DNA of 64,000 nt, taken from positions 81,853 to 145,852 of the forward strand of contig JAQGEQ010000077.1 in the NCBI GenBank assembly GCA_034620365.1, written 5' to 3'. Within the stretch, counting starts at the first letter, position 1, and each line of letters opens with the position of its first letter. The notes under the pieces were generated by a model that worked only from the letters and a program-made list of their open reading frames with translations, did no database searches and was not told the origin of the DNA. Source of the DNA: Pegea sp. RAD2-039 (Eukaryota > Chordata > Thaliacea > Salpida > Salpidae). The position numbers were made by a program, and so were the translations under genes. Positions 29,225 through 40,181 of this stretch are shown piece by piece.

Positions 29225-30461
29225 TGTTTGCGTAATTTACAAAACATTGCTTGCACCCAAGATTTCCAGAATTCAGATCGATGCCATTAATTTTCCAGGA
29301 TTTGAGATTACCGCTTTCGATTTTCATTACTCAAAGTCCAAATTTTCTTGTTTGAAATGTACCTACCTACCACCCTCTAAAACTAATGACGGAGGTTACT
29401 TTTAAGACTTTATTGAAGGTTTTGAAGAGTGTTGTGTGTTCTTAGTTATATATTTTGGGGGATTTTAATTTTAGTAAAATTGGTTGGAATAATCCGAATT
29501 TAGAATTTATGGGAAAATCGTTTAACTTGGATAGCAACAATCGTAACTCATCCATTTTAAGTCATGCCTTTGTAAGCTTCCTCGATGCCAATAATCTATC
29601 TCAGATGGTTACTTTTCCGACCCAAGTTAGTGGTAATACTTTGGATCTTCTTATCACATTAAAACCCGAGAACATTATCTACGTTGATCAAAAAGAGCGT
29701 TTTGCTCCGACATGATTGAACTCAAGTTTCATCAAACTTTTTCCATGGATGCTAAAACTCCAAGCAAGTAGAATTTTTAGCGTGGAAATTATAATGCTAT
29801 CAACCGGTCTCTATCAGGTGTTGACTGAATTTCTGTTTTCAACTCTTCCGAAGATATCAATACTATTTACTGAAGGTTTACTAACATCGTTACAGAGTCA
29901 ATTGAGAAATTCATCAGTTTTTATCGAGTCAACAAAAAGCCACATTTGCCAAATATTTAAGGAATTTACAACATTTAAAAAACCTCCTATACAAACAAAC
30001 TAAAACAGACCCTTCCATCAAATCTCTGTACAAATATCTTTATATAGTTTACAAGAAATCTATTTCTAATTTCTACTTAGGGAGAGAAAGAGCAGTTTTA
30101 TCTTCACCTTGCAAGAAAACGTTTTTGGGTTTCATAAATCACAATCTTAAGGCGAGATCTCAAATACCTCCCTTACTTGATAACAGCGACCAGCTTATGA
30201 TGGAACCAGAGAATAAAGCTGAATTGCTAAATAATCAATTTAATAGCGTTTTTATAACCGATAATGCCAATACTCTTTCATACTCTGACATTTTCACAAA
30301 TGTCTCTGAGATGATAGATCTTGACATAACGGTCGATATGATAACTAAGGCTATTTTGTCTTTAAAATCATCAGCTTCCAACACCCCTGATCAGATGCCT
30401 ACTTTGTTTTTAAGAAGAAGTACTTCCTCTTTATCACTACTCTTTAACATCACTATGAGAC
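29225..30461 (+). mobile_element. LINE-A fragment (endonuclease to early RT), defective
   Basis: This 1237-bp stretch matches 48837-50073 with a constant offset of 19612 and only about nine differences by eye. It encodes the LINE-A endonuclease domain in pieces (GDFNFSKIGWNNPNLEF, SQMVTFPTQVSGNTLDLLIT) and the linker to the reverse transcriptase (TPDQMPTLFLRR). Frame breaks, including the TAA after GGYF near 29403 and the stop at 29713, are shared with the 48.8 kb copy, while the minus-strand copy at 40-41.5 kb is open there. It has neither the LINE 5' end nor its 3' end. Confidence 0.9.
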
Positions 30462-30817
30462 AAAATTTCTTAAATGAAAATTTTATTGGAAATCTTTTCA
30501 CGATTACGCGATGACGTCATTGTAGCTTTAAACAAAAAACAATTTTTTTTTATTTCTTTTTTAATTTGCTGCAAAATTTTAATGAAATTCAAAATTGTGC
30601 TGATGACGTAATCTGATTAGTTGGCTAATTTGCATATTTCGTGAAGATTTAAATAGGAAGGAAATTTTTTCTGATTTCTTTTTTTAGTTCAGTGATTTGA
30701 AGATGAAAATCGAAAAATAGAAAAGTTGTGAAAAAGTGGAAATAAAGTGATTTGATTGGTGCAAAAAAAAGTTGAAATCTTCGTGATGATAGAGACACAA
30801 AAATGACGTCACAATGA
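30462..30817. other. 3' flank of minus-strand gene
   Basis: AT-rich, with TGACGTCA at about 30513 and 30804. It contains candidate 3'-UTR sequence for the gene whose stop codon lies at 30818-30820; no exact polyadenylation site was fixed. Confidence 0.4.
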
Positions 30818-33269
30818 TTATTTGTTGATATTTCGAAATAATCTCCGGAAACTTCCGTGATGTTTTCGTTTCACTCCGACATCTTCACTTCCGGTGATGA
30901 CTTCATCAGTTGCTTTCGACTTCCGGCCGAACGATAAGACTCGACCCAAACCTTTTCGCTTCTTCTTCGTCTTCTTTATACTGGTGACGTCATCAGTAGA
31001 AATATGAAGACTTTGCGTTCTTCGGATTTCGTTGAAGCCCGGAACTTCAAGTTTATTCGACGATAATGTCGTCGTGACGTCATCAGCTACTTTTGTGACG
31101 TCATCAACTGCTTTTGTGACGTCATCAGCTATTTTTGTGACGTCATCAGCTAATTTAGCGACGTCATCAGCTACTTTTGTGACGTCATCTAGCTGCTTAG
31201 CAGCACTACTTGATTTGTTGATGACGTCATCCTTCGTAAGACTTGTGACGTCATCAGTAGCATGATCGAAAAGTTCCGCTGCGGATCTTTCTTCACTGCA
31301 AACAACGATTTGAATCTTCTTCAAACTTCCAGACATCTTCTGCTTTTCAACATCTTCAATAAAACTGGCTGAAACTGGTTTCTCTGATATTCTAATCTCT
31401 GTAAGAAATAGAAGATTCGCGTAAAAGACGCGATTTGGATCGCCATAAGAAATCTACCTTTCAATCCAGGTGAAGTTCCAGGTGACTTCAAAAAAGTCCT
31501 CACTTCCGTCATTTCACTACAAAAATGTGAATAAGATCTCGATCTGATGACGTCATCACCTCACCTTGTCACATCGCTTACGTCATCACTTACTGATTCA
31601 ACTTGTTGTAAAGTGATGACGTCACAATCCAGAATAACGTCAACGGTATCATTAAATGTCATCAAATCGATTTGACGACTTGAAATAATTGCAGAATCTT
31701 TAATCGATTCAACGCAAAGATATTGTGACGTCATCGGCAGCGTGACTTCAATGACGTCACCAACTTCATAGATTTTCTATCAAATTGAAAAGTTGAAGTC
31801 CTGTTGCACCTTATAACGCGGCGAGGATTTTTTACCTGCTTTTCACTTCCATTTACTGATAAATAAAATTCGCGAGTTGATGACGTCATCGAAGATTTCA
31901 TCGCTACAACTTTGATCAACATTTTCCTTTCTTCAAAACTCACTGCAACATAAATGACGTCATCACTTTGATCGTGACATCATCACTTCGACTTTTACCT
32001 TCGTCGCTTGTATCAGAAACTGAAAAGTTGTTGATGACGTCATCATCGCGAACATCATAAAAAGATCGCAAACTATCGTCTTCGTCAACGACGTCATCAG
32101 TCTCGTGTTCAACGATGCAGAACGAAAATTGAGCTTGAAGAAGAGCTTCAAAGACATGATTAGAGATGACCTCAGGGATTGTAGATATGATCTTTTGTGA
32201 TTGGTTGAGAGACTTCATTCGAAGATCAGAAGTTTGTTTGTGTCCTGATGACGTCATCACCACTTTGATGACGTCATTTACGTCGCGTTCAAATGTGACG
32301 AGATACTAAAGATGAAGATTAGAAGATGACTGAAAAGATTTAGAAGAAAACCTCATTTCGGAATTTATTGAAGATTAGGACATAGGACGAAAGAGAAGTT
32401 TCCGGAATCTTCTCTGTGACGTCAATCAAAAGCCCGAAGTCAGAAGTCCCAACTGTAACCTTTAGTTGATGCTGCAAAAGATGAAGATCAGGTAATGAGG
32501 ATCAGAATATGAAAATCAGAAGATAAAGATCAGAAGATGAAGATCTGATGATAAATATCAGATGATGAAGATTAGAAGATAAAGATCAGAAGATGAAGAT
32601 CTGATGATAAATATCAGATGATGAAGATTAGAAGATGAAGATCAAATGATGAAGATAAAAAAATGAAGATCTGATGATGTAACTAACCAAGAGATTTTCT
32701 GATTCAGTTTCTTCTATTTTTTCAATCCATGGACAAATAGTTCCTTCGCGAAAACCTTTTACAAAAACTTCATATTCATTCTACAAAGGTAAAAAGATGA
32801 GAATTGTGTCTTTAGATGTAGGGATGTTTAGACCTGCTGCAGTTGAAGATTTTCATTAATTCTCTGCAGCCACTGTTCCACACAAAATGGTCTTTTGTGA
32901 ACTGGGTTTATACAGGCCCATCTTATAATTTTATTTATCCAATTCAAATTTTCATAAATTTCTTTCTCATTTTTAACTAAAATAATTAAAGAGTAATTTG
33001 TGATCATGTGACAAGTTTACTCACAATGGGGTATTTCCCTTTTCCGTTCCAACTCTCGCCTGTAAAATAACAAAAAATTAATTCTTTAGTCGATATGAAG
33101 AGATAGAAACAAACTTTTGACTGATGTAAAGATGATAAATACAGAAAGAAGCTAATGAAATGATAATAAGCTGACAGAACTGAAAATTCCATTTAAACGA
33201 AGCTAAATCGTAAATATTTGAAACAAAATAATAATAAAATCGTTGAGTGATGGAAGCCAAAATCGCCAT
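30818..33269 (-). CDS. Membrane-anchored SMP/C2-type protein, possibly C2CD2/TMEM24-like
   Basis: Read on the minus strand from ATG 33267-33269. Exon 1 has one hydrophobic segment (FCQLIIISLASFCIYHLYIS), an N-terminal anchor. Later exons give WACINPVHKRPFCVEQWLQR, then YEVFVKGFREGTICPWIEKI, then a beta-rich block (HQLKVTVGTSDFGLLIDV), then IPEVISNHVFEALLQAQFSF, resembling the end of an SMP lipid-transfer domain. A C2-like block follows (KMLIKVVAMKSSMTSS, KIYEVGDVIEVTLP). The C terminus is very basic (TKKKRKGLGRVLSFGRKSK, GSFRRLFRNINK). This order fits C2CD2/TMEM24-type ER-plasma membrane tethers; the assignment is inferred from layout and short resemblances. A 21-bp coding minisatellite (31073-31195) gives DDVTKVA repeats. 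TGACGTCA occurs about 17 times in the gene. It starts 33 nt after the POLR1B stop. Some exon borders are uncertain. Confidence 0.55.
31073..31195 (-). repeat. 21-bp coding minisatellite, one TGACGTCA-type core per unit
   Basis: Six tandem units of about 21 bp (GTGACGTCATCAGCTACTTTT on the plus strand) lie in the last exon of the minus-strand gene. Five units carry TGACGTCA; one has CGACGTCA. They encode a seven-residue period, DDVTKVA with variants, compatible with a heptad helix. Confidence 0.92.
32475..32685 (-). repeat. CTGATCTTCATC-type repeat (intronic)
   Basis: On the plus strand the units read GATGAAGATCAGAA or GATGAAGATCTGAT; on the gene's own strand they are pyrimidine-rich CTGATCTTCATC. 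The array sits upstream of an acceptor (cttttgcag) of the minus-strand gene, so its orientation follows transcription. A block of about 60 bp is duplicated inside it. Confidence 0.85.
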
Positions 33270-33302
33270 TAAATCAACGGCCTTAAACCTAAAAGAGATA
33301 TT
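33270..33302 (-). promoter_or_regulatory. 33-nt intercistronic gap with splice-acceptor-like sequence
   Basis: On the minus strand the POLR1B stop codon TAA is followed by AATATCTCTTTTAG and then 19 nt before the next ATG. The pyrimidine tract plus AG is in the position expected for a spliced-leader trans-splice acceptor in a polycistronic unit. The spacing is too short for a usual promoter. Confidence 0.55.
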
Positions 33303-36300
33303 TTAGTCAACCTTCAAAACAGTTTTAATATTCATCGCAGCAAACTCATTAATTAAATACAAATACACAAAAGGAACGTCGACAACACACATATGTTCCG
33401 ATGTCTCACAGATCTTACAAATCCATTGTTCTTTACTCAACTTCGCGTTTCCTTTAATATTCTGACTTTTGGTCGTATTATTCAAATGAGGTGACAATAA
33501 GCTTCCACATTTCCGACACAAATAAGTTTGTGAATAATCTGAGCTAGTTAGGAGGCGATCATGGATCAACATCGCGCATCCATGAGCTAGCAACGCGTCA
33601 CGTTCCATTTCACCAAATCGAACACCTCCATGACGCTTTCGCCCACCAACTGGTTGTTGCGTCAAAGCATCGACTGGTCCCGTGGTTCGAACTTGGAATT
33701 TATCAGACACCATATGACGCAACCGTTGGTAGTACACAACACCAACAAAAATCTTTGCTTCAAGTTCGAGACCGCTAACTCCGCTGTACATGGTTTCAGT
33801 ACCATGATAATTGTACCCAGCCTTGACCAGAAGTTTACCAAAATGGTCGATCGCACGATTGTCTTCATTAAAATTAAAGGGGGTTGCATCGTAGCAGTGG
33901 CCGTGCATCGAAGCACTTTTTCCCGCCATACTCTCAATCATCATTCCGATGGTCATACGTGATGGGAAGCCATGCGGATTGAAGATGATATCAGGAACCA
34001 TCCCACCCTCTGTAAAAGGCATACTTTCAGTGGGCCACATTTGTGAACAAACCCCTTTCTGTCCATGTCTGCTGGCAAACTTATCACCTATTGTCGGGTT
34101 TCTTTGAACTCTTAAAACAATTGAAACTTTTTTATAATTTAAATTTCCGCTGTTATTCCCAATAGCTCTGACGCTATCTACATAAGCAGTCTCGTGACTT
34201 CGATATCTCACAATTGTCATCTCGCCGGTGGTATGTTCCACGTAACTATAGTAAGCATCATCTGTTTGTAACCTTTGACCTACATAAGGAAGTCCATCAC
34301 TTCCTAAATCCATCTCAGAAGTTCTAGGATCTCTATTATTAACACCAAAAGTGATCCTGTTTGATCTATCTCCACATTTCTTAGCTAAATCAATTGTTTC
34401 AGTTTTATAGATACATCCGTATGAGAAACCTCGATCAAAACTTCCCTTGTTAATAATCATAGCATCTTCCATGTCATATCCAGTGTAGCTGATCACAGCG
34501 ACGATCGCGTTTGTACCTGGCGCATAATCATCACCTTTTATATGATCATACATGAAAGGTCTCACTAAACTTGTCTGCGGAGTTTCCAACCAGTACAACT
34601 TGTTATCAGCTCGGTATTTGATGGAATGACAAGGTGTCCCCATGGTTTGTTTGCCCATCTGACACTGGTACATGTTCCTGGGAGATTGGTTGAAATCGGA
34701 GAATGGTGTTTGAGCTGCAGCAACACTTAAAATGCTATTCTCACTCAATTCTTGATGAGTTGTCAGCTCATGACTTTCATCTTCAGTGATACAAATGTTT
34801 AAATAAACTTGTTCATAAGTTCCAATCATTTCCACTGTTGATGTCTCAATGTTCCAAACTGGTCGAATTAGTCTCGCTAATTCATCAAACAAATATAACC
34901 CAGGATATTGAGTTGATTTTCCTGTGTGAGGCACTAAACAGACCTCCAGCGTTGAGCTAATCTCACCAAGTGCCTTCTTCTTCCTTAATAGATAAGCGAC
35001 ATCTTGAGCAAGATCAGAAGCTAGCCATCCAAGTAATTTGCCATTTAATAAAACTGGGTAGTGATCAGAATCTGATTTACTATCAACTAAATCATGACTG
35101 ATACCTTGCTCGTATAAGATCGTTTTAATTTGATTATCAGCTTTCACTTCGTTGACAACTTCACAGAGATAACTCATATGGTTCATCAGCCCACAAGGAT
35201 TTCCATCAGGGGTGTGTACAGGGCAAATAAAGCCCCAAGATTCGGGAAGTAGTTTACGGACCCCAGTTGTTCGCATTGTTGAAAAGAAAGCTCCCCGATG
35301 GACACATCTAAAATGTGAAACATATCTCATAAAATTCAGTTTATCACCAATAATTGCTAATCCAGCAAACTGCATTAAACCCAGACCTGTATGTGTGCTC
35401 AAATTCCCAGTTGCTAACATAAAGCTAATTTGTTGAGAGACTACATCAGGAACAGAAGGAAGACATTGATATAAAAACTTATCATCGAAAACAATTAATC
35501 TATTTGTTAAGATGGTTGAGTGGATAGATGCTTTACACTTTTTACTAATCACTTGTCGTAGTCGATACAACCACAATTCAAGCTTTTCTTTTAACACCAT
35601 GGTGAATAAATGTCCAGGAGTTAAAACTTCTTGATGTTGGATTGAATCTGGGTTGTCAGGAAGTGCCTTTCCTAAAGCTACATCAAACAATTTACGAACC
35701 ATCAAACAAATGAACCTAAACTTATCAACATTATCTTCTAAATGAATTAAGAAATATTTTCTGAGGTAATATTCTCCAATCATTTTATCTGAATACCATT
35801 CAGGTAGAGTGAACTTCACCCGGAATTTGCTACCAATAAAAGCCAGATATTGATGCTGATTTTTCAATCCATAATTTTGAAGTTGTCTTAACATGTTTTT
35901 CATACAACTTATATAATAAGAATCACTACTTTTAGCATGAGTAAGCTCTTTTACAATTTCTGAATCACTTTTATCAACAAGTGATTTGATTATTAACATC
36001 AAAGGAAAGAAGAATATTTCCTTGTTGTAAAACAAACAGACATTTACAGTTCCATTTACAAGGTAATGAAAAACTGAATTTGCTGTAGACTGATCTTGTG
36101 TCATTGAACGAATCGAAACACCAAAAGCTGAATAATTAAGACCTCTATTAACAAAAGAAGGTCTATTAATAGCGAGTGGATAGTTTCGTCTCTGCATAAT
36201 CAATAATCTCATCACTTTCTCATTTCCATTTACTATAAAGTAACCTCCCATCTCATTACATTCTTCATTATGAGCAACCAACTCTTTAGGAGTCAAATTT

Positions 36301-36752
36301 TTCAAGTTGCAAGCTTTACTTTGGACCATGATTGGTATTGGTCCAATATAGTTGGACAATCTGCCAGCTGGTTGACCATCAATTGTAAGTTTCATTTCGA
36401 TATGTAACTTTCCATTATAAGTGGAACTTCGTTGTCTACATTCAGTTGGGTATACATCAGTTAATTTACAATTTTTAGCATTATCAGAAATCTTTGGTTT
36501 GTTGATATTTATATTAGTCAAACAAATTGCAATTTTCTTTCCATTAATCATTAATTCGATTGGATCAATCCCTTTAACCATCAATTTCAATCCTTCAGTT
36601 AGAAACCAGTTAAATGACTCAACATGAGCTTTTGTGAGATCTTTCATTGGTTTATAGGTTTTTGAAGCCAATTTTCCATAATTCTTTGAAAGATTTTGAA
36701 AAGCAGGTTTATTAATTGAAGGTAATTTCGATTTCAAACTTATTTCTGGCAT
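33303..36752 (-). CDS. POLR1B: DNA-directed RNA polymerase I subunit RPA2 (second-largest)
   Basis: A single uninterrupted 1149-residue frame, close to the family length (about 1135 in vertebrates). This is the Pol I paralog of Rpb2, forming half of the active-centre cleft in nucleolar rRNA transcription. Visible signatures are WGFICPVHTPDGNPCGLMNH, GYDMEDAMIINKGSFDRG, GDKFASRHGQKGVCSQM at about residues 885-901 (the Rpb2-type catalytic hybrid-binding segment), FNPHGFPSRMTIGMMIE, and GGVRFGEMERDALLAHG. A C-terminal zinc-binding module has CRKCGSLL and CKICE. The start at 36750-36752 lies 20 nt after an acceptor-like TTTTTTTTCAG. It has no introns although every confident neighbour has many. 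It contains no TGACGTCA. It is followed at 33 nt by the SMP/C2-type gene on the same strand. Confidence 0.97.
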   Translation of the reverse strand: MPEISLKSKLPSINKPAFQNLSKNYGKLASKTYKPMKDLTKAHVESFNWFLTEGLKLMVKGIDPIELMINGKKIAICLTNININKPKISDNAKNCKLTDVYPTECRQRSSTYNGKLHIEMKLTIDGQPAGRLSNYIGPIPIMVQSKACNLKNLTPKELVAHNEECNEMGGYFIVNGNEKVMRLLIMQRRNYPLAINRPSFVNRGLNYSAFGVSIRSMTQDQSTANSVFHYLVNGTVNVCLFYNKEIFFFPLMLIIKSLVDKSDSEIVKELTHAKSSDSYYISCMKNMLRQLQNYGLKNQHQYLAFIGSKFRVKFTLPEWYSDKMIGEYYLRKYFLIHLEDNVDKFRFICLMVRKLFDVALGKALPDNPDSIQHQEVLTPGHLFTMVLKEKLELWLYRLRQVISKKCKASIHSTILTNRLIVFDDKFLYQCLPSVPDVVSQQISFMLATGNLSTHTGLGLMQFAGLAIIGDKLNFMRYVSHFRCVHRGAFFSTMRTTGVRKLLPESWGFICPVHTPDGNPCGLMNHMSYLCEVVNEVKADNQIKTILYEQGISHDLVDSKSDSDHYPVLLNGKLLGWLASDLAQDVAYLLRKKKALGEISSTLEVCLVPHTGKSTQYPGLYLFDELARLIRPVWNIETSTVEMIGTYEQVYLNICITEDESHELTTHQELSENSILSVAAAQTPFSDFNQSPRNMYQCQMGKQTMGTPCHSIKYRADNKLYWLETPQTSLVRPFMYDHIKGDDYAPGTNAIVAVISYTGYDMEDAMIINKGSFDRGFSYGCIYKTETIDLAKKCGDRSNRITFGVNNRDPRTSEMDLGSDGLPYVGQRLQTDDAYYSYVEHTTGEMTIVRYRSHETAYVDSVRAIGNNSGNLNYKKVSIVLRVQRNPTIGDKFASRHGQKGVCSQMWPTESMPFTEGGMVPDIIFNPHGFPSRMTIGMMIESMAGKSASMHGHCYDATPFNFNEDNRAIDHFGKLLVKAGYNYHGTETMYSGVSGLELEAKIFVGVVYYQRLRHMVSDKFQVRTTGPVDALTQQPVGGRKRHGGVRFGEMERDALLAHGCAMLIHDRLLTSSDYSQTYLCRKCGSLLSPHLNNTTKSQNIKGNAKLSKEQWICKICETSEHMCVVDVPFVYLYLINEFAAMNIKTVLKVD

Positions 36753-36785
36753 TTTGAAACCTTTAACTAAAACTGAAAAAAAAAT
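36753..36785 (-). promoter_or_regulatory. Splice-acceptor-like sequence before POLR1B start
   Basis: On the minus strand, a run of Ts followed by CAG ends 20 nt before the POLR1B ATG. With an intronless coding region this is either the end of a 5'-UTR intron or a trans-splice acceptor. Confidence 0.45.
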
Positions 36786-37089
36786 TAAAATTATTAATTG
36801 TGAAAATTTATACTTATTTGAAAATATTTTTATTTATCTTAAAGTTGAAAGAAATAAAAATATAAAGAGATTAGATGAAATAAATTTGCAGTTGTATCAA
36901 CAATATGCAAACATTCCAATTCCTTTTTGGAAGATTTAAGTTTACTTGACATAGATTCCACTATTCTTCTACATTTAAAGGATTCTGCTTTTAACACATT
37001 TTGGATTTTACAACAAATTCTCTAATTCAATTTACCAATCACTCATTTATTAAAAAAGTCACATCTTAGACCTTTTATTTTGTTAATAG

Positions 37090-37570
37090 TTTAGATTTTC
37101 ACTATCATCCATCTTCACCTTTCAGGATTTAAAATAGACTCACCACATAAATTAATTGTTCACAATTGGTTTGTTAGAAATTCTCAAATATTTGGACAAA
37201 AACCCAAATTCAACTTTATATAAACCTTACATCTTTTTTAAAAAGGTCACAAAAGTTTGAAATTTTCTTCCAAACTTTATCACTGCATCTAAATTTATCG
37301 AAATTTTTTTTCAAAATATGGTTTAAGTAATTTTATTAACAAGTGATATACAATGATGCCAGCTTCCTCATTTTCTTCACTAATTTTGTACTTTTGATTC
37401 ATAATTTATATCTTACTTCTTCAGTGTTTCTACTATTTCTACATTATTAATGCTCAATTATTGAACTTAAGACTTTTACATTATCTTTCTGCTCATATTG
37501 TTTTGTTTTTTTCAATATAAGAGCTGTAGCTTTTGCCTTGCGTTGAATAAATGAATAATTTTTAAACAAA
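37090..37570 (+). mobile_element. LINE-B 3' remnant, decayed
   Basis: The block near 37335 (TTATTAACAAGTGATATACA) aligns with 47550 (TTATCAAGTGATATGTAA). The end near 37525-37560 (ATAAGAGCT, then GCGTTGAATAAATG) matches the LINE-B terminus. Frames are broken. Confidence 0.65.
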
Positions 37571-38164
37571 TTGTCAAACAAAATTCAAAAAAATTATTTT
37601 AAGCAAGACCATTTAAATATTCTAAAAAACTTTTAAAAACAAAATTTTGGATAAAAAATTTAGAAGAGAAATAACTTTACAAAAAAATATAAATAATTAT
37701 AAATAATTATAAATATCAATAATAATTTAGATTATTTATACAAAATTCCATAAACTTGAAAAAAGTTATTTTTTAATGAAACTAGAAAAAAATAGATCAA
37801 AAATTCTTAAAAATACAAAAAAAATATATTTTCAACTAAATCAATCTGTTAAAGTAAAAGTCGTTTTAAAATATTTAAGTAAATTGATAATATTCAATTT
37901 AAAACTTTAAATTAAAACTAACTTTTGGCATGCCAGCTTAAGACTATTATTTTATTCTAAGCTCGTTATTTAAAAAAACTTATCGCCATTCATCTTCGAG
38001 ACAAAAAAAACGGAAAAGGTAACAAAAAAAAACGGAAAAAACAATGCCTTTAGCACAAATACTTCAAAAATAATAAAAATTAATAATTTTTCGGCAATAA
38101 TGGTATTTTATTACTAAAAGATAAGAAAAAGTTTGATCAAATTTTCTTTCGTTTAAGCATATAT
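37571..38164. other. AT-rich DNA between repeats
   Basis: Homopolymer-rich, no gene or further repeat recognised. Confidence 0.5.
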
Positions 38165-38328
38165 TATTTATTTATTTATTTATTACAATAAATGTGAAGG
38201 AGGGTGCCTAAAGAGAGCACCTCTCGCTAACACACATTCTCACAAATTAGATCTATTTGACGTGTAAACGAAAAAGTATATGACAATGAAGAATTGCACA
38301 GAATCATAGTATTGTAAAAGAGAAAAAT

Positions 38329-39408
38329 TCACAGTTTAGAAATGGCAATGTTGGCGATATTATAACAATTCAGCTTTTTCTTGAACAGCATAAGTGATTT
38401 TGACATGACAATCTCTGATGGCAGATTGTTCCATGTACTGATTGTGCGGTATGAGAAAAAACTTAATCTGGTTAACGTAGCTGGTGGAGTGGGCTTATTA
38501 AGATGTAATTTATGTCTTCTAAGTTGATATAACTTGAGGGAGGGACTAATGGAGAAAAAGTCATCAAACTGAAGATCAATTAGGTTGTGAATAATTTTAA
38601 AAATCAGAATAAGGTCGTATTTAATTCTTCGGATTTCCAAAGTATCTAGATTGAAGAAGCTGAGACGATGCTTATAACTCTCGTATTTAATATTAAGTTT
38701 CCTGCAAACCAATCTCGTAAATTTTGCCTGAACAGATTCGATTTTTCTGATATCACCAACTTGATATGGCATCCATGCACTGACATTGTATTCAAGAATA
38801 GGGCGTATGTACAGTTTGAAAAGGTTCACGTAAAACCATGGATTTTTAGAATTAAAAGTCTTTATGATGAGGTGGACAAGCTTGATAGGTTTTCCAAAGA
38901 TTCTGGAAACATAACTGTACCATTTGAAGTCAGATGTCAGAGTAATGCCGAGGTCTATGACTGAGGATACTCGTTCAAGAATAGATCCATTGATGTAGTA
39001 TTGGTTGCTGAAGTTGGCAGCTGGCTTACGGGAGAATGTTATAACTTCAGACTTTGTTGGCTGGATTTTAAGTTGCCAATTCGCAGACCAGTTTTCTACA
39101 ATATTTAGTGCAGTTTGGAGTTTTGAGTGAGAACCAGATAATAGCTTGATGTCGTCTGCATACACAAACACCTGACATTATCTACTGTTATTAGTCTTCT
39201 GATGAGGTCTTCAATGAAAATCAAAAAGAGAAGTGGACCCAGAACGGAACCCTGAGGAACGCCGCTGGTGACTTTACTAGGAGTAGATAAAGATCTTTCT
39301 ACACGGGTTCGTTGGGTTCTACCTGATAAGAAATCTTCAATCCATTTTAAGATAGAGTTGCTGATTTTTATGTTTTTCAATACAGTAATGAGCTTGTTGT
39401 GTGGAACA
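38329..39408 (-). pseudogene. LINE-A ORF2, reverse-transcriptase C-terminal part
   Basis: It begins at FSVPHNKLITVLKN, so the RT fingers and the motif A aspartate region just upstream are missing. GVPQGSVLGPLLFLIFIEDL (RT motif B region) is in one frame and FVYADDIKLLSG (catalytic YADD) in the next, with a one-base shift near 39165. The tail ends with a WNNLPSEIV block typical of CR1/Jockey-group elements. The protein cannot be functional as it stands. Confidence 0.92.
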
Positions 39409-39411
39409 GAA

Positions 39412-40181
39412 AAATTTTTAATTCATATTTCATTATGTCACTGCAGTGTTTATATTCTTTATATTTAAGCTTTAATTTGCTATACACAAGACCTTCCAAT
39501 TACCTCTTTACTCATACTTCGGCATAAAAATAAAGTTAAAATTAAATTAGTTGTTTCAATTTTATATGTAATAATCTTAAATTGTAAAATACTATTAACA
39601 ACCTTAAATTGCAATAGAGAAGACCTTTCAATTATCTCTTTGTTCGTAATATTTGGTTTTTATTCGTTATAAGAGCTAGAGAGAATTTGTAATTCTCAGT
39701 CACGCGTTGAATAAATACAAAAATATAAAATAATTATCATAAATCAATTCTTTTTAACAAATTTTACATTAAAAGTAAATCATAGATCATTATGAGGGTT
39801 TTTCAAACTTTTGAAGTTTGAACATCTTAAAGACATTTGTGACTTGATAGTAACAATAAAAAGCATCACAGCATATATATAGAAATATATAGAGATCATT
39901 TAAATAAATGAACCAAAACTATCAAGGACCTAAAAGTTCAGGAATGGGTGAACAATTTTAGTTTTATTTTCGCCGCCGACAATTGAATAAAAGCCGATGT
40001 GCTGTCTAATCAACTAGCGAAAGCTGTGATACAAATTTTTAATAATTTAAGTTAAATAAAATTGATGAAACTTTTAGTCATTTGTTGTCAAATTGGGACA
40101 TTTTTAAATAGAAACTCCAACAGGTAAGCATAATAATATGTGTGAAGATGATTGCTTAGAAAATAAGCGTTTTCTAAAAAG
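39412..40181. repeat. 770-bp duplicated segment, copy 1
   Basis: Matches 47604-48373 with a constant offset of 8192, no net gaps and only about five differences by eye. Its first 300 bp are a LINE-B 3' end (GCGTTGAATAAATA near 39705); the rest is unrecognised sequence ending in the inverted repeat TTAGAAAA/TTTTCTAA around 40157-40178. It replaces part of the LINE-A reverse transcriptase. Confidence 0.93.

Noticed and set aside
33630-33962. Plus-strand frame opposite POLR1B
   Set aside because: Antisense shadow of the conserved Rpb2-type coding region.
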